From an uncultured Eubacteriales bacterium (GTDB lineage Bacteria; Bacillota; Clostridia; Christensenellales; UBA1242): a stretch of DNA of 12,331 nt. Below, piece after piece: positions 1 to 6,990 of the stretch. A program made the position numbers and the translations under genes. The first letter of the stretch is position 1. Every line of letters begins with the position of its first letter. The DNA lies in NCBI GenBank assembly GCA_958420145.1, contig CATZIR010000012.1, positions 1-12,331 of the forward strand, in the 5' to 3' direction. A model generated the notes under the pieces. That model saw only the letters and a list, made by a program, of their open reading frames with translations, had not been told where the DNA came from and did no database searches.

Positions 1-185
1 TGCTTGGCGTTAAAGAATACGCCATAACAAAGTCTAAAGAGATAGCCAAAAAGTTTGGTGCTAAAACTCTAAAACAAATCGTAGAACTATGTGCCGACCT
101 AGACTACAAAACAAAAACTAGCGAGATGTCGCTCGAAAATGCAACCGACTACCTTTTAGCCTTTGTCCTAAACGCTCGTGCATAA
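1..185 (+). CDS. holA: DNA polymerase III delta subunit, C-terminal end (partial)
   Basis: The 3' end of a gene that starts before the window, read from base 3 to a TAA at 183-185, giving 60 residues. The tail runs LGVKEYAITKSKEIAKKF and continues with LCADLDYKTKT and a final leucine-rich helix. This pattern (LGV, an aromatic residue, a basic helix, then 'AD.DYK.KTG' and a closing helix) matches the C-terminal collar domain of the clamp-loader delta subunit (HolA/YqeN in Firmicutes), which opens the beta sliding clamp during replication. The match rests on a short C-terminal segment only; the ATPase-like domains lie outside the window. The gene converges on spoIIE and ends in a strong terminator three bases after its stop. 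Confidence 0.72.
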   Translation, partial: LGVKEYAITKSKEIAKKFGAKTLKQIVELCADLDYKTKTSEMSLENATDYLLAFVLNARA

Positions 186-187
186 AC

Positions 188-222
188 AAAAAGAACATAC
201 CAAATAGTATGTTCTTTTTTTT
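188..222. terminator. Intrinsic terminator between holA-like gene and spoIIE
   Basis: A perfect 13-bp stem (188-200 with 207-219) encloses a 6-base loop and is followed by a run of eight T on the plus strand. The A-rich left arm gives a U-rich tail on the minus strand as well, so it probably ends both the plus-strand gene and the convergent spoIIE. Confidence 0.9.
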
Positions 223-272
223 GTGGGAGAAATTATTTGTTGATTTTTAATGATTGGTCATAGTCTAAATTT

Positions 273-2585
273 TTACACTCTGTCGAACACTCTTGCGCAG
301 ACCACGGTGCAGTCGTCTTTTAATTGCTTGTTAGATTTAGCGATGGCTTCTTCCAAAATTAGGCTAGACAGCGTTTGTGGGTTGGTTGTGTCGGTGTTGC
401 CAACAAATTGTTGCAGTAGTTCCACACTTCCAAAACTGTCAATAACTCCGTCACTGCAAATAATAATCATATCATCACTTGTCATCATTTTTTTGATGAT
501 TGTTGGTTTCATCTCTTCTAGTATTCCTAGTGGTAAAGCGCCACTATTTAGTATCTCTGTTTCGGTTTTGTGCCTGATTAGTCCTTCTGGTGCGCCCACC
601 TTAACAAAGTCGGCACTGCTGGTTTTTAGGTCCACAACGCATAGGTCAAGGGCAGAGTAGTTTTCGTCACTTCCTATACTCAAAAATTTGTTAACAGAGT
701 TGAGTATAATTTCGTTGTCAAAGCCTGCTTTGTAGAAGTTTTCTATCAAACTAATTGCTGTGTCGCTTGTTTTTTGTGCGTTTTCGCCACTTCCCATTCC
801 ATCACAGATGGCAAGCAAAACTTTGTCGTTAGTGAGTTTTATAAATGAGTAGCTATCGCCACTAATTGTGTTGCCAAACTTTGGACTACCACTGCTACCA
901 TACACTAAATCGTATTTTGGAGCAGTTTGATATGACTGCACTACGAACGAAGGCGTTTGACTAGGTACTGAAGATACTAAAATCATCTTGTAGCCACAAA
1001 TTTTAGATAGCACTTTCAAAATGCTACTGCTGTCTTTGTCACTTTCTCGAATTAACATCGTGACGCAAACTGTTTCGGTGTCTTTTTCGTAGTAGACAAC
1101 TTCGCTTGCCAAAATGTTGTAGTAGTTTAGTTCTTCCACAATCTGCTTTTCTTTGTTTTCATCAAAGGTCAAGTTCTTTTGCGTTTCGGTTGCCAAAACA
1201 TTCAGTAATCCAGACACGCCTTGTAGTTGGTCGGCAATCAGTAGCCTACTGCTATCCATAGACGACACCATATTAGCGTATTGCTTGTAACTTATTATCA
1301 GTTGATTAATTGCTTGCAAAATTGTGTTTACTCTTGAACATCTAGTGGACAAAAAAGGTGGAATGTCTAGTATCGTGGCTTTGCCCCTTTCAAAACCTGC
1401 CGAGATTATGTCGTCAAAGACTTTGCTTGTTTCGTCGGCTAGCGTTCTAAGGCACTTAAACCTTTCAGGACAGTCGCCACACACTTTTTGCATTACTTCT
1501 TGAGCAAGCATTCTTTTGGCTTCGTCGGCTGGTAAAACGCCCTTAACCATATTTCTAAATGTCTTGTTCATATCATAAAAGATATTGGAAATTTCAAACA
1601 TACGCTTGCAAAGTTCATCACGACTTCGGTTGATAATATTGCGTGATGCTTGACTGGAACTGTTGCCTGCAAACAAAATTTTTAGTAGTGGCAATGTCTT
1701 GCTGTTAACTAAAATAAATAGCGCTACGCCTAGAATTATGCTTGCAAACGACCAAAATGTGTATGTGCCATATATGTTAAAGTATAGCCCTAAAACGAGT
1801 TCGGTTAGCGACACTGCCATGATAGAAAAGTATGGGTGAGAAGTTCTAAACGATAGCGAAAGTATTGCCATTATTGCGTAGCCAGCTGTTATGATTAGGT
1901 TGCTAGAATACAGTGCTTCGCCAAGCCCTAGGGTAGTTGCCACAACCACTGCTGTGCTGTCACTGTAAAGGTATGTGCAAAGCAGTATCATAAATACAGC
2001 ATATATTTTTGATAGCGAAATGCCAAACAATGTTATTGTTGTTAGTCCCAAACTTACGCTTGACAAAAACACGCACATACAAATTTTTTCGTCTATTGTG
2101 AGTTTTAGACCAATGCCACGAACGAGCAGTGCTTTGAAAATTTTCACACACGCTAGCATAAAAATTGTAGCAAGTGCGATTGATAGCAAAACACTAAGTA
2201 GTTTTTCGTGGATAGAGTAGTTAAAGTATATGCAAATTAGTTGGCTAATCACGGAATAAATTGTAAGCATCCAAATTTTGATTGGTTTTTTGCACCATTT
2301 GTGAATTAACATCACAAAAATTATGATGAAAGCACACACGCTTGAGCATATAACATTCATAACGCTAAAACTTGATAGATAGCCTGTTAGAATGTATATT
2401 CCACTCATTATGTAAACATTTTGATTGCACCAACATAGTGCGATAAATAGTCCTGTTGCAAACGGGAAAATGTTGTTTTTTATTCCTGCTTTCCAAAGGA
2501 CGAAAGTAAGCAAGAAAAATAGTATGTATTTTAGTAGTAACACCACTTGAAATTCTCGCTTGCTTCTAAAAATTTCTTTTTTCAT
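273..2585 (-). CDS. spoIIE: Stage II sporulation protein E, PP2C-type serine phosphatase
   Basis: 770 residues against about 827 in Bacillus subtilis. The N-terminal ~310 residues are a series of strongly hydrophobic segments, as expected for the multi-spanning membrane anchor. A central regulatory region follows, with a cysteine cluster near residues 368-378 (CGDCPERFKC). The C-terminal PP2C domain (about 560-770) shows the metal-binding positions: GD at 576-577, DG at 595-596 (ICDGMGSG), SDG around 711-713, and the terminal DD near 757-758 (KDDCTVV). In the known system SpoIIE acts at the polar septum, interacts with FtsZ, and dephosphorylates SpoIIAA to release sigma F in the forespore. 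The ATG start is supported by an AGAGGTG ribosome binding site six bases upstream. It is transcribed away from yabP-yabQ-divIC. Confidence 0.97.
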   Translation of the reverse strand: MKKEIFRSKREFQVVLLLKYILFFLLTFVLWKAGIKNNIFPFATGLFIALCWCNQNVYIMSGIYILTGYLSSFSVMNVICSSVCAFIIIFVMLIHKWCKKPIKIWMLTIYSVISQLICIYFNYSIHEKLLSVLLSIALATIFMLACVKIFKALLVRGIGLKLTIDEKICMCVFLSSVSLGLTTITLFGISLSKIYAVFMILLCTYLYSDSTAVVVATTLGLGEALYSSNLIITAGYAIMAILSLSFRTSHPYFSIMAVSLTELVLGLYFNIYGTYTFWSFASIILGVALFILVNSKTLPLLKILFAGNSSSQASRNIINRSRDELCKRMFEISNIFYDMNKTFRNMVKGVLPADEAKRMLAQEVMQKVCGDCPERFKCLRTLADETSKVFDDIISAGFERGKATILDIPPFLSTRCSRVNTILQAINQLIISYKQYANMVSSMDSSRLLIADQLQGVSGLLNVLATETQKNLTFDENKEKQIVEELNYYNILASEVVYYEKDTETVCVTMLIRESDKDSSSILKVLSKICGYKMILVSSVPSQTPSFVVQSYQTAPKYDLVYGSSGSPKFGNTISGDSYSFIKLTNDKVLLAICDGMGSGENAQKTSDTAISLIENFYKAGFDNEIILNSVNKFLSIGSDENYSALDLCVVDLKTSSADFVKVGAPEGLIRHKTETEILNSGALPLGILEEMKPTIIKKMMTSDDMIIICSDGVIDSFGSVELLQQFVGNTDTTNPQTLSSLILEEAIAKSNKQLKDDCTVVCARVFDRV

Positions 2586-2748
2586 TTTTACACCTCTATA
2601 AAATTATAAAATATATAACCTATTAGGTGTAGTGAAAAATTTGGTTAAAAGTTTGGTATTTTGACGCAAAAAATCATAATTTTGATTATCGTGTAGTTTT
2701 TTCATATTTGATAGTTTTCGGCAATAAAATATTATAAAAGGAGTGGTT

Positions 2749-3024
2749 ATGGAAAATACGGTTGAAAGAGTAAAAAACACAAAGATTGTTATCACAAATA
2801 GGACGCTAACAAACCTATGTGGAGTGACCAAAGTTAACAGTGCTACAGAGTCTTGCGTGAGCATTATGCTTGCTGGTGAGAGTTTGGTTATTGAAGGCAA
2901 AAATTTGCACATTCAAAAACTAGATGTCGACACAGGTGTTGTAGACATCGAAGGCACTATAACTAGTTTCAAATTTGCAAGAGAAAAATCAAACAAGGGC
3001 TTTTTTAAGCGTATATTTTCATAG
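2749..3024 (+). CDS. yabP: Spore coat/sporulation protein YabP
   Basis: 91 residues. A GTG six bases upstream is in frame, but it lies inside the ribosome binding site AAAGGAG (2737-2743), so the ATG at 2749, five bases after it, is the better start. The sequence (KIVITNRTLTNLCGV, then LAGESLVIEGKNLHIQKLDV and a GTITSFKF segment) is typical of the small all-beta YabP/YqfC family, needed for sporulation and usually expressed in the mother cell. The C-terminus is basic and aromatic (KGFFKRIF). The stop overlaps the ribosome binding site of yabQ, so yabP, yabQ and the next gene read as one operon. Confidence 0.93.
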   Translation: MENTVERVKNTKIVITNRTLTNLCGVTKVNSATESCVSIMLAGESLVIEGKNLHIQKLDVDTGVVDIEGTITSFKFAREKSNKGFFKRIFS

Positions 3025-3032
3025 GAGAGAGT

Positions 3033-3413
3033 ATGCTTTATGAGACACTGCATCAAGGGCAAATTTTTCTTGCTGTGCTTTATTTTGGACTGCTAGCAGG
3101 TGTTGTCTTTGAAGGGAAAAATCTAATTCAAAATGCTTTTAACAAAAACAAAATTGTTTGTGTGGTTCTCGACACTGCCTTTATGGTAATTGCGTCGCTA
3201 CTATTTATTGTTGCTAAAAATTTGGCAAACTATGGCGAATTTAGGCTATACTTGTTGATTGCTTTCGTGCTTGGCATAGTGCTGGAACATATTTCTATAG
3301 GCTTTTTAGTTGAAAAATTTTTCGTAGGCGTGTATACTATTAGTAGAAAAATAGGAAGGAAAATTTTTTGCTATAAACCAAAAACAAAGTTTATGCAAAA
3401 ATTGTTAAAGTAG
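3033..3413 (+). CDS. yabQ: Sporulation membrane protein YabQ
   Basis: 126 residues with several hydrophobic segments (about 10-28, 41-62 and 70-95) and a basic C-terminal tail. The order after yabP, the size, the start 'YETLHQGQIFLAVLYFGLLAG' and the multi-spanning layout fit YabQ, a membrane protein of the spore-forming Firmicutes involved in cortex formation. AGGAGAG (3023-3029) lies three bases before the ATG and overlaps the yabP stop. Only one base separates its TAG from the ATG of the divIC-type gene, which suggests translational coupling. The family is poorly conserved, so the call leans on context as well as sequence. Confidence 0.88.
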   Translation: MLYETLHQGQIFLAVLYFGLLAGVVFEGKNLIQNAFNKNKIVCVVLDTAFMVIASLLFIVAKNLANYGEFRLYLLIAFVLGIVLEHISIGFLVEKFFVGVYTISRKIGRKIFCYKPKTKFMQKLLK

Positions 3414-3414
3414 T

Positions 3415-3693
3415 ATGAGTAGTGTAGATAAATGGAAAGTTATAAAGTATATCGCATTTGCAATCATTGTGCTAATGTTTGTTGTCCTTGTGGTGCAATA
3501 TGTAAATCTTGGTGGACTATCAAGAGAAAACGCAAGGCTAAGTAGCGAACTAAACTCCGTTAGCCAAGAACTTGCTAACAAGGAACAAAAAAAGGAAGAA
3601 ATCGAAAAAAACTATAATCAGTATGTCGAAGACGAAGCCAAAGAAAAATACGATATGAAGCACCAAGACGAAGATGTTATTCAAGCAAAATAA
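3415..3693 (+). CDS. divIC: Septum formation initiator, DivIC/FtsB family
   Basis: 92 residues: a short cytoplasmic N-terminus (SSVDKWKVIK), one transmembrane helix (about 11-29), then a coiled coil rich in E, K, Q and N (about 34-70) and a conserved-looking DEAKEKYDM segment near 72-80. This is the standard layout of DivIC/FtsB bitopic division proteins, which pair with FtsL in the divisome. Position right after yabP-yabQ is conserved in Firmicutes. The gene has only a weak ribosome binding site of its own and starts one base after the yabQ stop, so it is probably translated by coupling. A terminator hairpin starts at its stop codon. Confidence 0.87.
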   Translation: MSSVDKWKVIKYIAFAIIVLMFVVLVVQYVNLGGLSRENARLSSELNSVSQELANKEQKKEEIEKNYNQYVEDEAKEKYDMKHQDEDVIQAK

Positions 3694-3718
3694 AAAGCCA
3701 CATAATAGTGGTTTTTTT
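3692..3718 (+). terminator. Terminator after divIC
   Basis: CCAC (3698-3701) pairs with GTGG (3708-3711) around a 6-base loop. The stem extends through a G-U pair into A5/T5, and seven T end it. It overlaps the divIC stop and closes the yabP-yabQ-divIC operon. Confidence 0.65.
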
Positions 3719-3787
3719 AATAAAAAGAAAAATTATTGCGAGTTTGTCTTATTTTTAAAAATTTCTAAAAAAATTTTTGCAAAACAG

Positions 3788-3816
3788 TTGTTATTTGTTT
3801 GGCATTTTGCTAAACT
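3788..3816 (+). promoter_or_regulatory. Possible sigma-A promoter of the DAC-like gene
   Basis: TTGTTA (3788-3793) and TAAACT (3811-3816) are separated by 17 bases. Predicted start is near 3823, just before the AGGA (3827-3830) that precedes the ATG at 3840. The hexamers are imperfect and the surroundings are AT-rich, so this is a moderate call. Confidence 0.42.
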
Positions 3817-3839
3817 AAAACCGAATAGGAATTGTAGTT

Positions 3840-4880
3840 ATGGTTGAAAATATTTTTTATCAAAACGCTAGAGACAAAATTGTCGACTTTATTAACCACG
3901 AATGGCCAGATTTTCCACAAGGATTGCTCAATCAATACCTTAATTTTTTCACGACCATTAGTCACTACGAAGAAGAAGGCGTTTCAATCAAGCCAAATAT
4001 ACTTTTAACCAACGACATTGATGCAATCGACAGAGCCATTTCGCTATCATACACTTTGGAAATGTTCAGCGACGACACCGAAGCCAAATTCATTTCTCGT
4101 ATGAAGGCACTTGCGCCATTTTGCTTGCACGACTGGAATGTCTATGTTTGCGCAGGTGCAGACGGCAAGTTTAGATATGGTATATATAGATGTCTAAACT
4201 CAATCAAAGACAAAGACTTTAACACTCAACTTTTTGAAAAGAAGTCTTTAAAAGAAAGAACAGACAAAATTTTTGCGTTCTTAACTAGCGCATATACTTC
4301 TAGTTGCATAATCATCAAAGGTCTAAAAGATGACGAAGTTAGAATCAATTTTGGCCTGACAACCAAAAAGGTGCTTGACTATAAAGAAGAAATTCAAGAG
4401 TTTGTAGACGCAAGTTTCTCTAAACTAAGAACAACAAAACAAAAACTTTCCGTTGTAAAAACTTTGTATGGTAACATCTTTGAAAATGTGTTCAAAAATG
4501 TTCACGGAACAATTTGTGTTGTTATCGACAAAGACTACGAAGACGACGGCTATTTGGGTGACGGCATTTGGCTAAGTGAACCAATCAGTTTTAGCAAACT
4601 TTTCACTCAAGCAAAAAGTGCCAGCGAAGCAAAACTGCTTGGCATAAGCAACCTATTTTTGAATATGCTAAACTACGACGGCATTACGGTTGTAGACAAT
4701 ATGGGTAGAATTAGAGCCTATAATGTGTTTGTCGAAACCGAACAGCAAGACTTTAACATCTACGGTGGCGCAAGAAAGCGTGCCGTGTTCTCAATCATTA
4801 ACTCAAAAAAGAAAAAGATTGTTGGAGTATATTTCAAGAGCCAAGAAGGTGAGGTGTTCTATCAAAGAGTAAGACGATAA
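3840..4880 (+). CDS. Protein with a degenerate diadenylate cyclase (DisA_N-like) domain
   Basis: 346 residues, no signal peptide or clear membrane helix, so probably cytosolic. Residues 1 to about 205 form an N-terminal region I do not recognise. The C-terminal ~130 residues follow the DisA_N (DAC) pattern in order: VHGTICVVID (around H222, compare HGALIVIE), LGDGIWL, then DGITVVDNMGRIRAYNVF from D280, GGARKRAVFS (309-318), and VGVYFKSQEGEVFY near the end. The 32-residue distance from D280 to R312 suits the DGA to RHR spacing of real cyclases. Both active-site motifs differ: DGA is DGI and RHR is RKR. It may therefore be an inactive or altered nucleotide sensor rather than a c-di-AMP synthase; this is inference. 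It has its own likely promoter and a hairpin-rich 3' region. Confidence 0.75.
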   Translation: MVENIFYQNARDKIVDFINHEWPDFPQGLLNQYLNFFTTISHYEEEGVSIKPNILLTNDIDAIDRAISLSYTLEMFSDDTEAKFISRMKALAPFCLHDWNVYVCAGADGKFRYGIYRCLNSIKDKDFNTQLFEKKSLKERTDKIFAFLTSAYTSSCIIIKGLKDDEVRINFGLTTKKVLDYKEEIQEFVDASFSKLRTTKQKLSVVKTLYGNIFENVFKNVHGTICVVIDKDYEDDGYLGDGIWLSEPISFSKLFTQAKSASEAKLLGISNLFLNMLNYDGITVVDNMGRIRAYNVFVETEQQDFNIYGGARKRAVFSIINSKKKKIVGVYFKSQEGEVFYQRVRR

Positions 4881-4903
4881 TAACTTTTCAGTGTGAAAAG
4901 TTA
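4881..4903 (+). repeat. Perfect inverted repeat directly after the DAC-like gene
   Basis: A 10-bp perfect stem (4881-4890 with 4894-4903) with a 3-base loop begins at the base after the stop codon. No T run follows, so it is not a standard terminator by itself. It may protect the 3' end of the transcript. Confidence 0.7.
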
Positions 4904-4911
4904 CAAAAGCA

Positions 4912-5022
4912 TCGGGGGCCAAAGATTCCCCCGAACTCCACAAACGCCCTTTGTGAGAGTTGGATTTGAAAGCCTTTCTTGAAAGCAGATTATCAAAGCC
5001 CTTTGAAAGCAGGTTATGAAAG
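4912..5022. other. Hairpin and direct-repeat cluster in the 3' region
   Basis: TCGGGGG (4912-4918) pairs with CCCCCGA (4928-4934). AACTC+CACAAA (4934-4944) pairs with TTTGTG and GAGTT (4950-4961) with one bulged A. A 20-base unit at 4979-4998 recurs at 5003-5022 with two mismatches (24-base period), and a related shorter TTGAAAGC occurs at 4966. The stretch is richer in G and C than its surroundings. It looks like structured RNA or a remnant of a dispersed repeat; no coding frame is convincing. Confidence 0.6.
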
Positions 5023-5026
5023 AAAT

Positions 5027-5056
5027 AAAAAGAAGTCAGTTATGGCTTCTTTTTTT
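5027..5056 (+). terminator. Terminator ending the 3' region of the DAC-like gene
   Basis: A 12-bp stem (5027-5038 with 5043-5054) with one G-U pair, a 4-base loop, and seven T at the end. It lies 146 bases beyond the stop of the DAC-like gene, so all hairpins in between would be on the same transcript. Confidence 0.87.
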
Positions 5057-5520
5057 GTGTTTGTAAAAATAGCAAAGGCAACTTTTTAATATGTTTATTA
5101 GCCTAATAATTATATATAATATGATTATATGTTTTTGATGAAATGAAAAGAAAGACTTTCTGAAAGTATGAAAGAAAGTAAGCATAAGAAAAAGAAAAGT
5201 CAAATTTTTTTCTATTATAACTCTTTCTAGCACTCTTACTAGTTACAATAACGGAGTGCAAAAATGGCTGGCAAGGGGCTTTGCTCCGTAGACATTTTTA
5301 AACGAACCCCGTAAGAGCGTCAAAATATTCGCTATTATTGTTTTGCTATTCGCACAATCAATTCTTTCGCTCTATTTTTCCTTTCCCCAAAAAATTCAAT
5401 TTTTTGAGGACCCCCATTAAAATTGGTGGGACAACAAAAGTTTAGCCATTAGCAATTTTATTGCGTGTTGGCGTTAAAAACTTATGTTGTCCTTCAAAGG
5501 AAAAAGTTAATATAAAACCC
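5057..5520. other. Non-coding region with several inverted repeats, upstream of the rplJ promoter
   Basis: No convincing gene. Visible structure: a dyad ACTTTC/GAAAGT (5155-5167); CGGAG (5252-5256) against CTCCG (5284-5288), extended by CAAA/TTTG; and a hairpin at 5384-5410 with A6/T6 and one mismatch. A nested cruciform follows: GGACAACA..AAGTTT (5429-5443) against 5478-5492, with one A-A mismatch, enclosing GCCA/TGGC (5445-5448, 5469-5472) and GCAAT/ATTGC (5452-5456, 5460-5464). A 16-codon frame at 5264-5314 has GGAG seven bases before its ATG, but nothing else supports it. 5057-5230 is low-complexity AT/purine sequence. Confidence 0.6.
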
Positions 5521-5549
5521 TTGACAAAACCATTTTTCTCGTGTATAAT
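5521..5549 (+). promoter_or_regulatory. Consensus sigma-A promoter of rplJ-rplL
   Basis: TTGACA (5521-5526), 17-base spacer, TATAAT (5544-5549): both hexamers are exact consensus, as expected for a strongly expressed ribosomal operon. Transcription should begin near 5556, giving a leader of about 150 nt. Confidence 0.95.
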
Positions 5550-5570
5550 ACACCAGTAATTAATAAAATA

Positions 5571-5640
5571 TCCGTGCCAAAGACCGCAAGTGTCGCTAGA
5601 CTTAATTTCTTGCCGAGGTTAAAGATAAGTTGAACTTTTA
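5571..5640 (+). ncRNA. Ribosomal protein L10 leader
   Basis: The stretch CCGTGCCAAAGACCGCAAG (5572-5590), then CTTAATTTCTTGCCGAGG (5601-5618), matches the Firmicutes L10 leader family. It has the GCAAG (5586-5590) / CTTGC (5609-5613) stem and the flanking purine-rich kink-turn-like bases. In the known system, free L10 with L7/L12 binds this RNA and promotes termination, so the proteins limit their own synthesis. Its position between the promoter and rplJ fits exactly. Confidence 0.88.
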
Positions 5641-5645
5641 TGATG

Positions 5646-5679
5646 TTCCTTATGCTTTTGGCATAAGGAATTTTGTTTG
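5646..5679 (+). terminator. Attenuator hairpin of the L10 leader
   Basis: A perfect 10-bp stem (5646-5655 with 5661-5670) and 5-base loop are followed by TTTTGTTTG. It lies between the L10 leader and rplJ, as expected for the conditional terminator of this autoregulatory system. The G within the T run fits partial rather than complete termination. Confidence 0.85.
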
Positions 5680-5707
5680 TTATAACACATTATAAAAGGA
5701 GGAAATT

Positions 5708-6187
5708 ATGAACGACATTAGAAGACAAAAAGAACAAGTTGTTGCAGAAATCAAAGACAAATTCGAGCGTTCTAAAAGTTTAGTGTTCGTTGAATATGCA
5801 GGCACAACTGTTGCTCAAGTAACAGACCTTCGTAATCAAGTTAGAAAGGCTAATGCAGAGTATAAGGTATACAAAAACAAACTTATGCAAAGAGCTCTTA
5901 GCGAACTAAACATCGAATGCCCAGCTTTGGAAGGCACAACTGCCGTTGCTATCAGCTACGACGACGAAGTTGCTCCAGCACACGTTGTTGTTAATGCAGG
6001 CAAAGACAACGAACACCTAAAAGTTAAGTTCGGTGTTGTAAACGGCAAAGTAGTAGACGAAAGCTATGTAAAAACACTCGCACACATTCCATCAAGAGAT
6101 GTTTTACTTGCTCAGCTCGTTGGTATGTTGCAAGCTCCTATCAGAAACTTGGCTTGCACATTAAAGGCTGTTGCAGACAAGCAATAG
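5708..6187 (+). CDS. rplJ: 50S ribosomal protein L10
   Basis: 159 residues, slightly shorter than the usual 165-175. It begins RRQKEQVVAEIKDKF and has FVEYAGTTVAQVTDLR (about 27-42) and KVYKNKLMQRAL, all standard L10 segments that bind 23S rRNA. The C-terminal helix (about 135-159) is where L7/L12 dimers attach to form the ribosomal stalk. A full AAAGGAGG (5695-5702) stands five bases before the ATG. It is preceded by the L10 leader and followed 71 bases later by rplL. rplK and rplA, common upstream partners, are absent. Confidence 0.98.
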   Translation: MNDIRRQKEQVVAEIKDKFERSKSLVFVEYAGTTVAQVTDLRNQVRKANAEYKVYKNKLMQRALSELNIECPALEGTTAVAISYDDEVAPAHVVVNAGKDNEHLKVKFGVVNGKVVDESYVKTLAHIPSRDVLLAQLVGMLQAPIRNLACTLKAVADKQ

Positions 6188-6258
6188 TTTGTATGTTTTG
6201 TTGATTTTTCTAAAATCATCGCAAAAAATATTTTTTAAAAATTAAGGAGAAAATTATT

Positions 6259-6633
6259 ATGGCAGATTTAAAGAAATTTGTAGAAGAAGTTAAAGGTCTT
6301 TCTGTAGTAGAACTAAACGACCTTGTTAAAATGTTAGAAGAAGAATTCGGCGTTAGCGCAGCAGCTATGGCAGTAGCAGCTCCAGCAGCAGGTGCAGCAG
6401 CTCCAGCAGCAGAAGAAAAGAGTGAATTCACAGTATTCGCTTCAGCTTTCGATGCAACAAAGAAAATTGCAGCTATCAAAGTTGTTAGAGAAATCACAGG
6501 ACTTGGTCTTGGCGAAGCTAAGGCTCTTGTTGAATCAATTCCAGGCGCAATCAAAGAAAACGTTCCAGCAGAACAAGCTAAAGCTATGGCTGACCAACTA
6601 AAAGAAGCTGGCTTAACTATCGAATTGAAATAG
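6259..6633 (+). CDS. rplL: 50S ribosomal protein L7/L12
   Basis: 124 residues, the normal size. The N-terminal dimerisation helices (1 to about 35) are followed by an alanine- and proline-rich hinge (about 36-52) and the compact C-terminal domain. That domain carries [20 protein letters not shown] and [17 protein letters not shown], the surface that recruits translation factors. The start has AAGGAG (6244-6249) upstream. It is cotranscribed with rplJ and followed by a strong terminator. In most Firmicutes rpoB lies downstream; here a non-coding stretch and an unrelated gene follow. Confidence 0.99.
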   Translation: MADLKKFVEEVKGLSVVELNDLVKMLEEEFGVSAAAMAVAAPAAGAAAPAAEEKSEFTVFASAFDATKKIAAIKVVREITGLGLGEAKALVESIPGAIKENVPAEQAKAMADQLKEAGLTIELK

Positions 6634-6653
6634 TTAGTTATTTATAATGTGTT

Positions 6654-6684
6654 AAAAAAGACCTTACATTCAAGGTCTTTTTTT
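6654..6684 (+). terminator. Terminator of rplJ-rplL
   Basis: A 12-bp perfect stem (6654-6665 with 6672-6683) with a 6-base loop and seven T. It lies 20 bases after the rplL stop and shows that the operon ends here. Confidence 0.95.
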
Positions 6685-6990
6685 GTTGTCGCAAAATGTG
6701 AAACATTTTAAATAAAATTTTATAATTTTGTTTCACATACCATTGTATATAAAGGTAGTTATTATTGTTTCACTTCAAGTTTGACTATTTCTAATAAAAT
6801 TTGTAGTGGTTGTCATTAGTTATTGGTGCTTTTTTTCACGCTTACTTGCTTACATATCAAACAACGAAGTTATTTGTAGTTATATATTATATATAGTAAT
6901 TTATATATAGATACATAACAATCGTTTTGAATAGGAGTGTTGCTCGAAATAAAAAATTTTTAAAATTTTTGAAAAAGGTGTTAAAAATAG
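6685..6990. other. AT-rich non-coding stretch with a TGTGAAAC dyad
   Basis: No coding frame is credible. TGTGAAAC (6697-6704) is mirrored by GTTTCACA (6730-6737) with 25 bases between, and another GTTTCAC lies at 6769-6775. The rest is AT-rich, including alternating TA tracts at 6880-6912. The dyad could be an operator or a stem; I cannot tell which. Confidence 0.45.

Noticed and set aside
250..660. A 136-codon plus-strand frame
   Set aside because: It lies antisense to the PP2C domain of spoIIE, has no ribosome binding site and shows no family features.
2708..2735. TTGATA-16-TATTAT as the yabP promoter
   Set aside because: The transcript would begin inside the yabP ribosome binding site (2737-2743), so it could not work with the supported start.
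2743..2745. GTG as the start of yabP
   Set aside because: It is part of the AAAGGAG ribosome binding site; the ATG at 2749 has correct spacing.
4979..5022. Two 20-base repeats as a CRISPR remnant
   Set aside because: Only two copies, a 4-base gap between them, no spacers of usual length and no cas genes.
5036..5233. A 65-codon minus-strand frame
   Set aside because: It overlaps a terminator, is low-complexity (F, I, L, K, H) and has no ribosome binding site.
6216..6554. A 112-codon minus-strand frame opposite rplL
   Set aside because: It arises from the alanine-rich codons of rplL read in reverse; no start signal.
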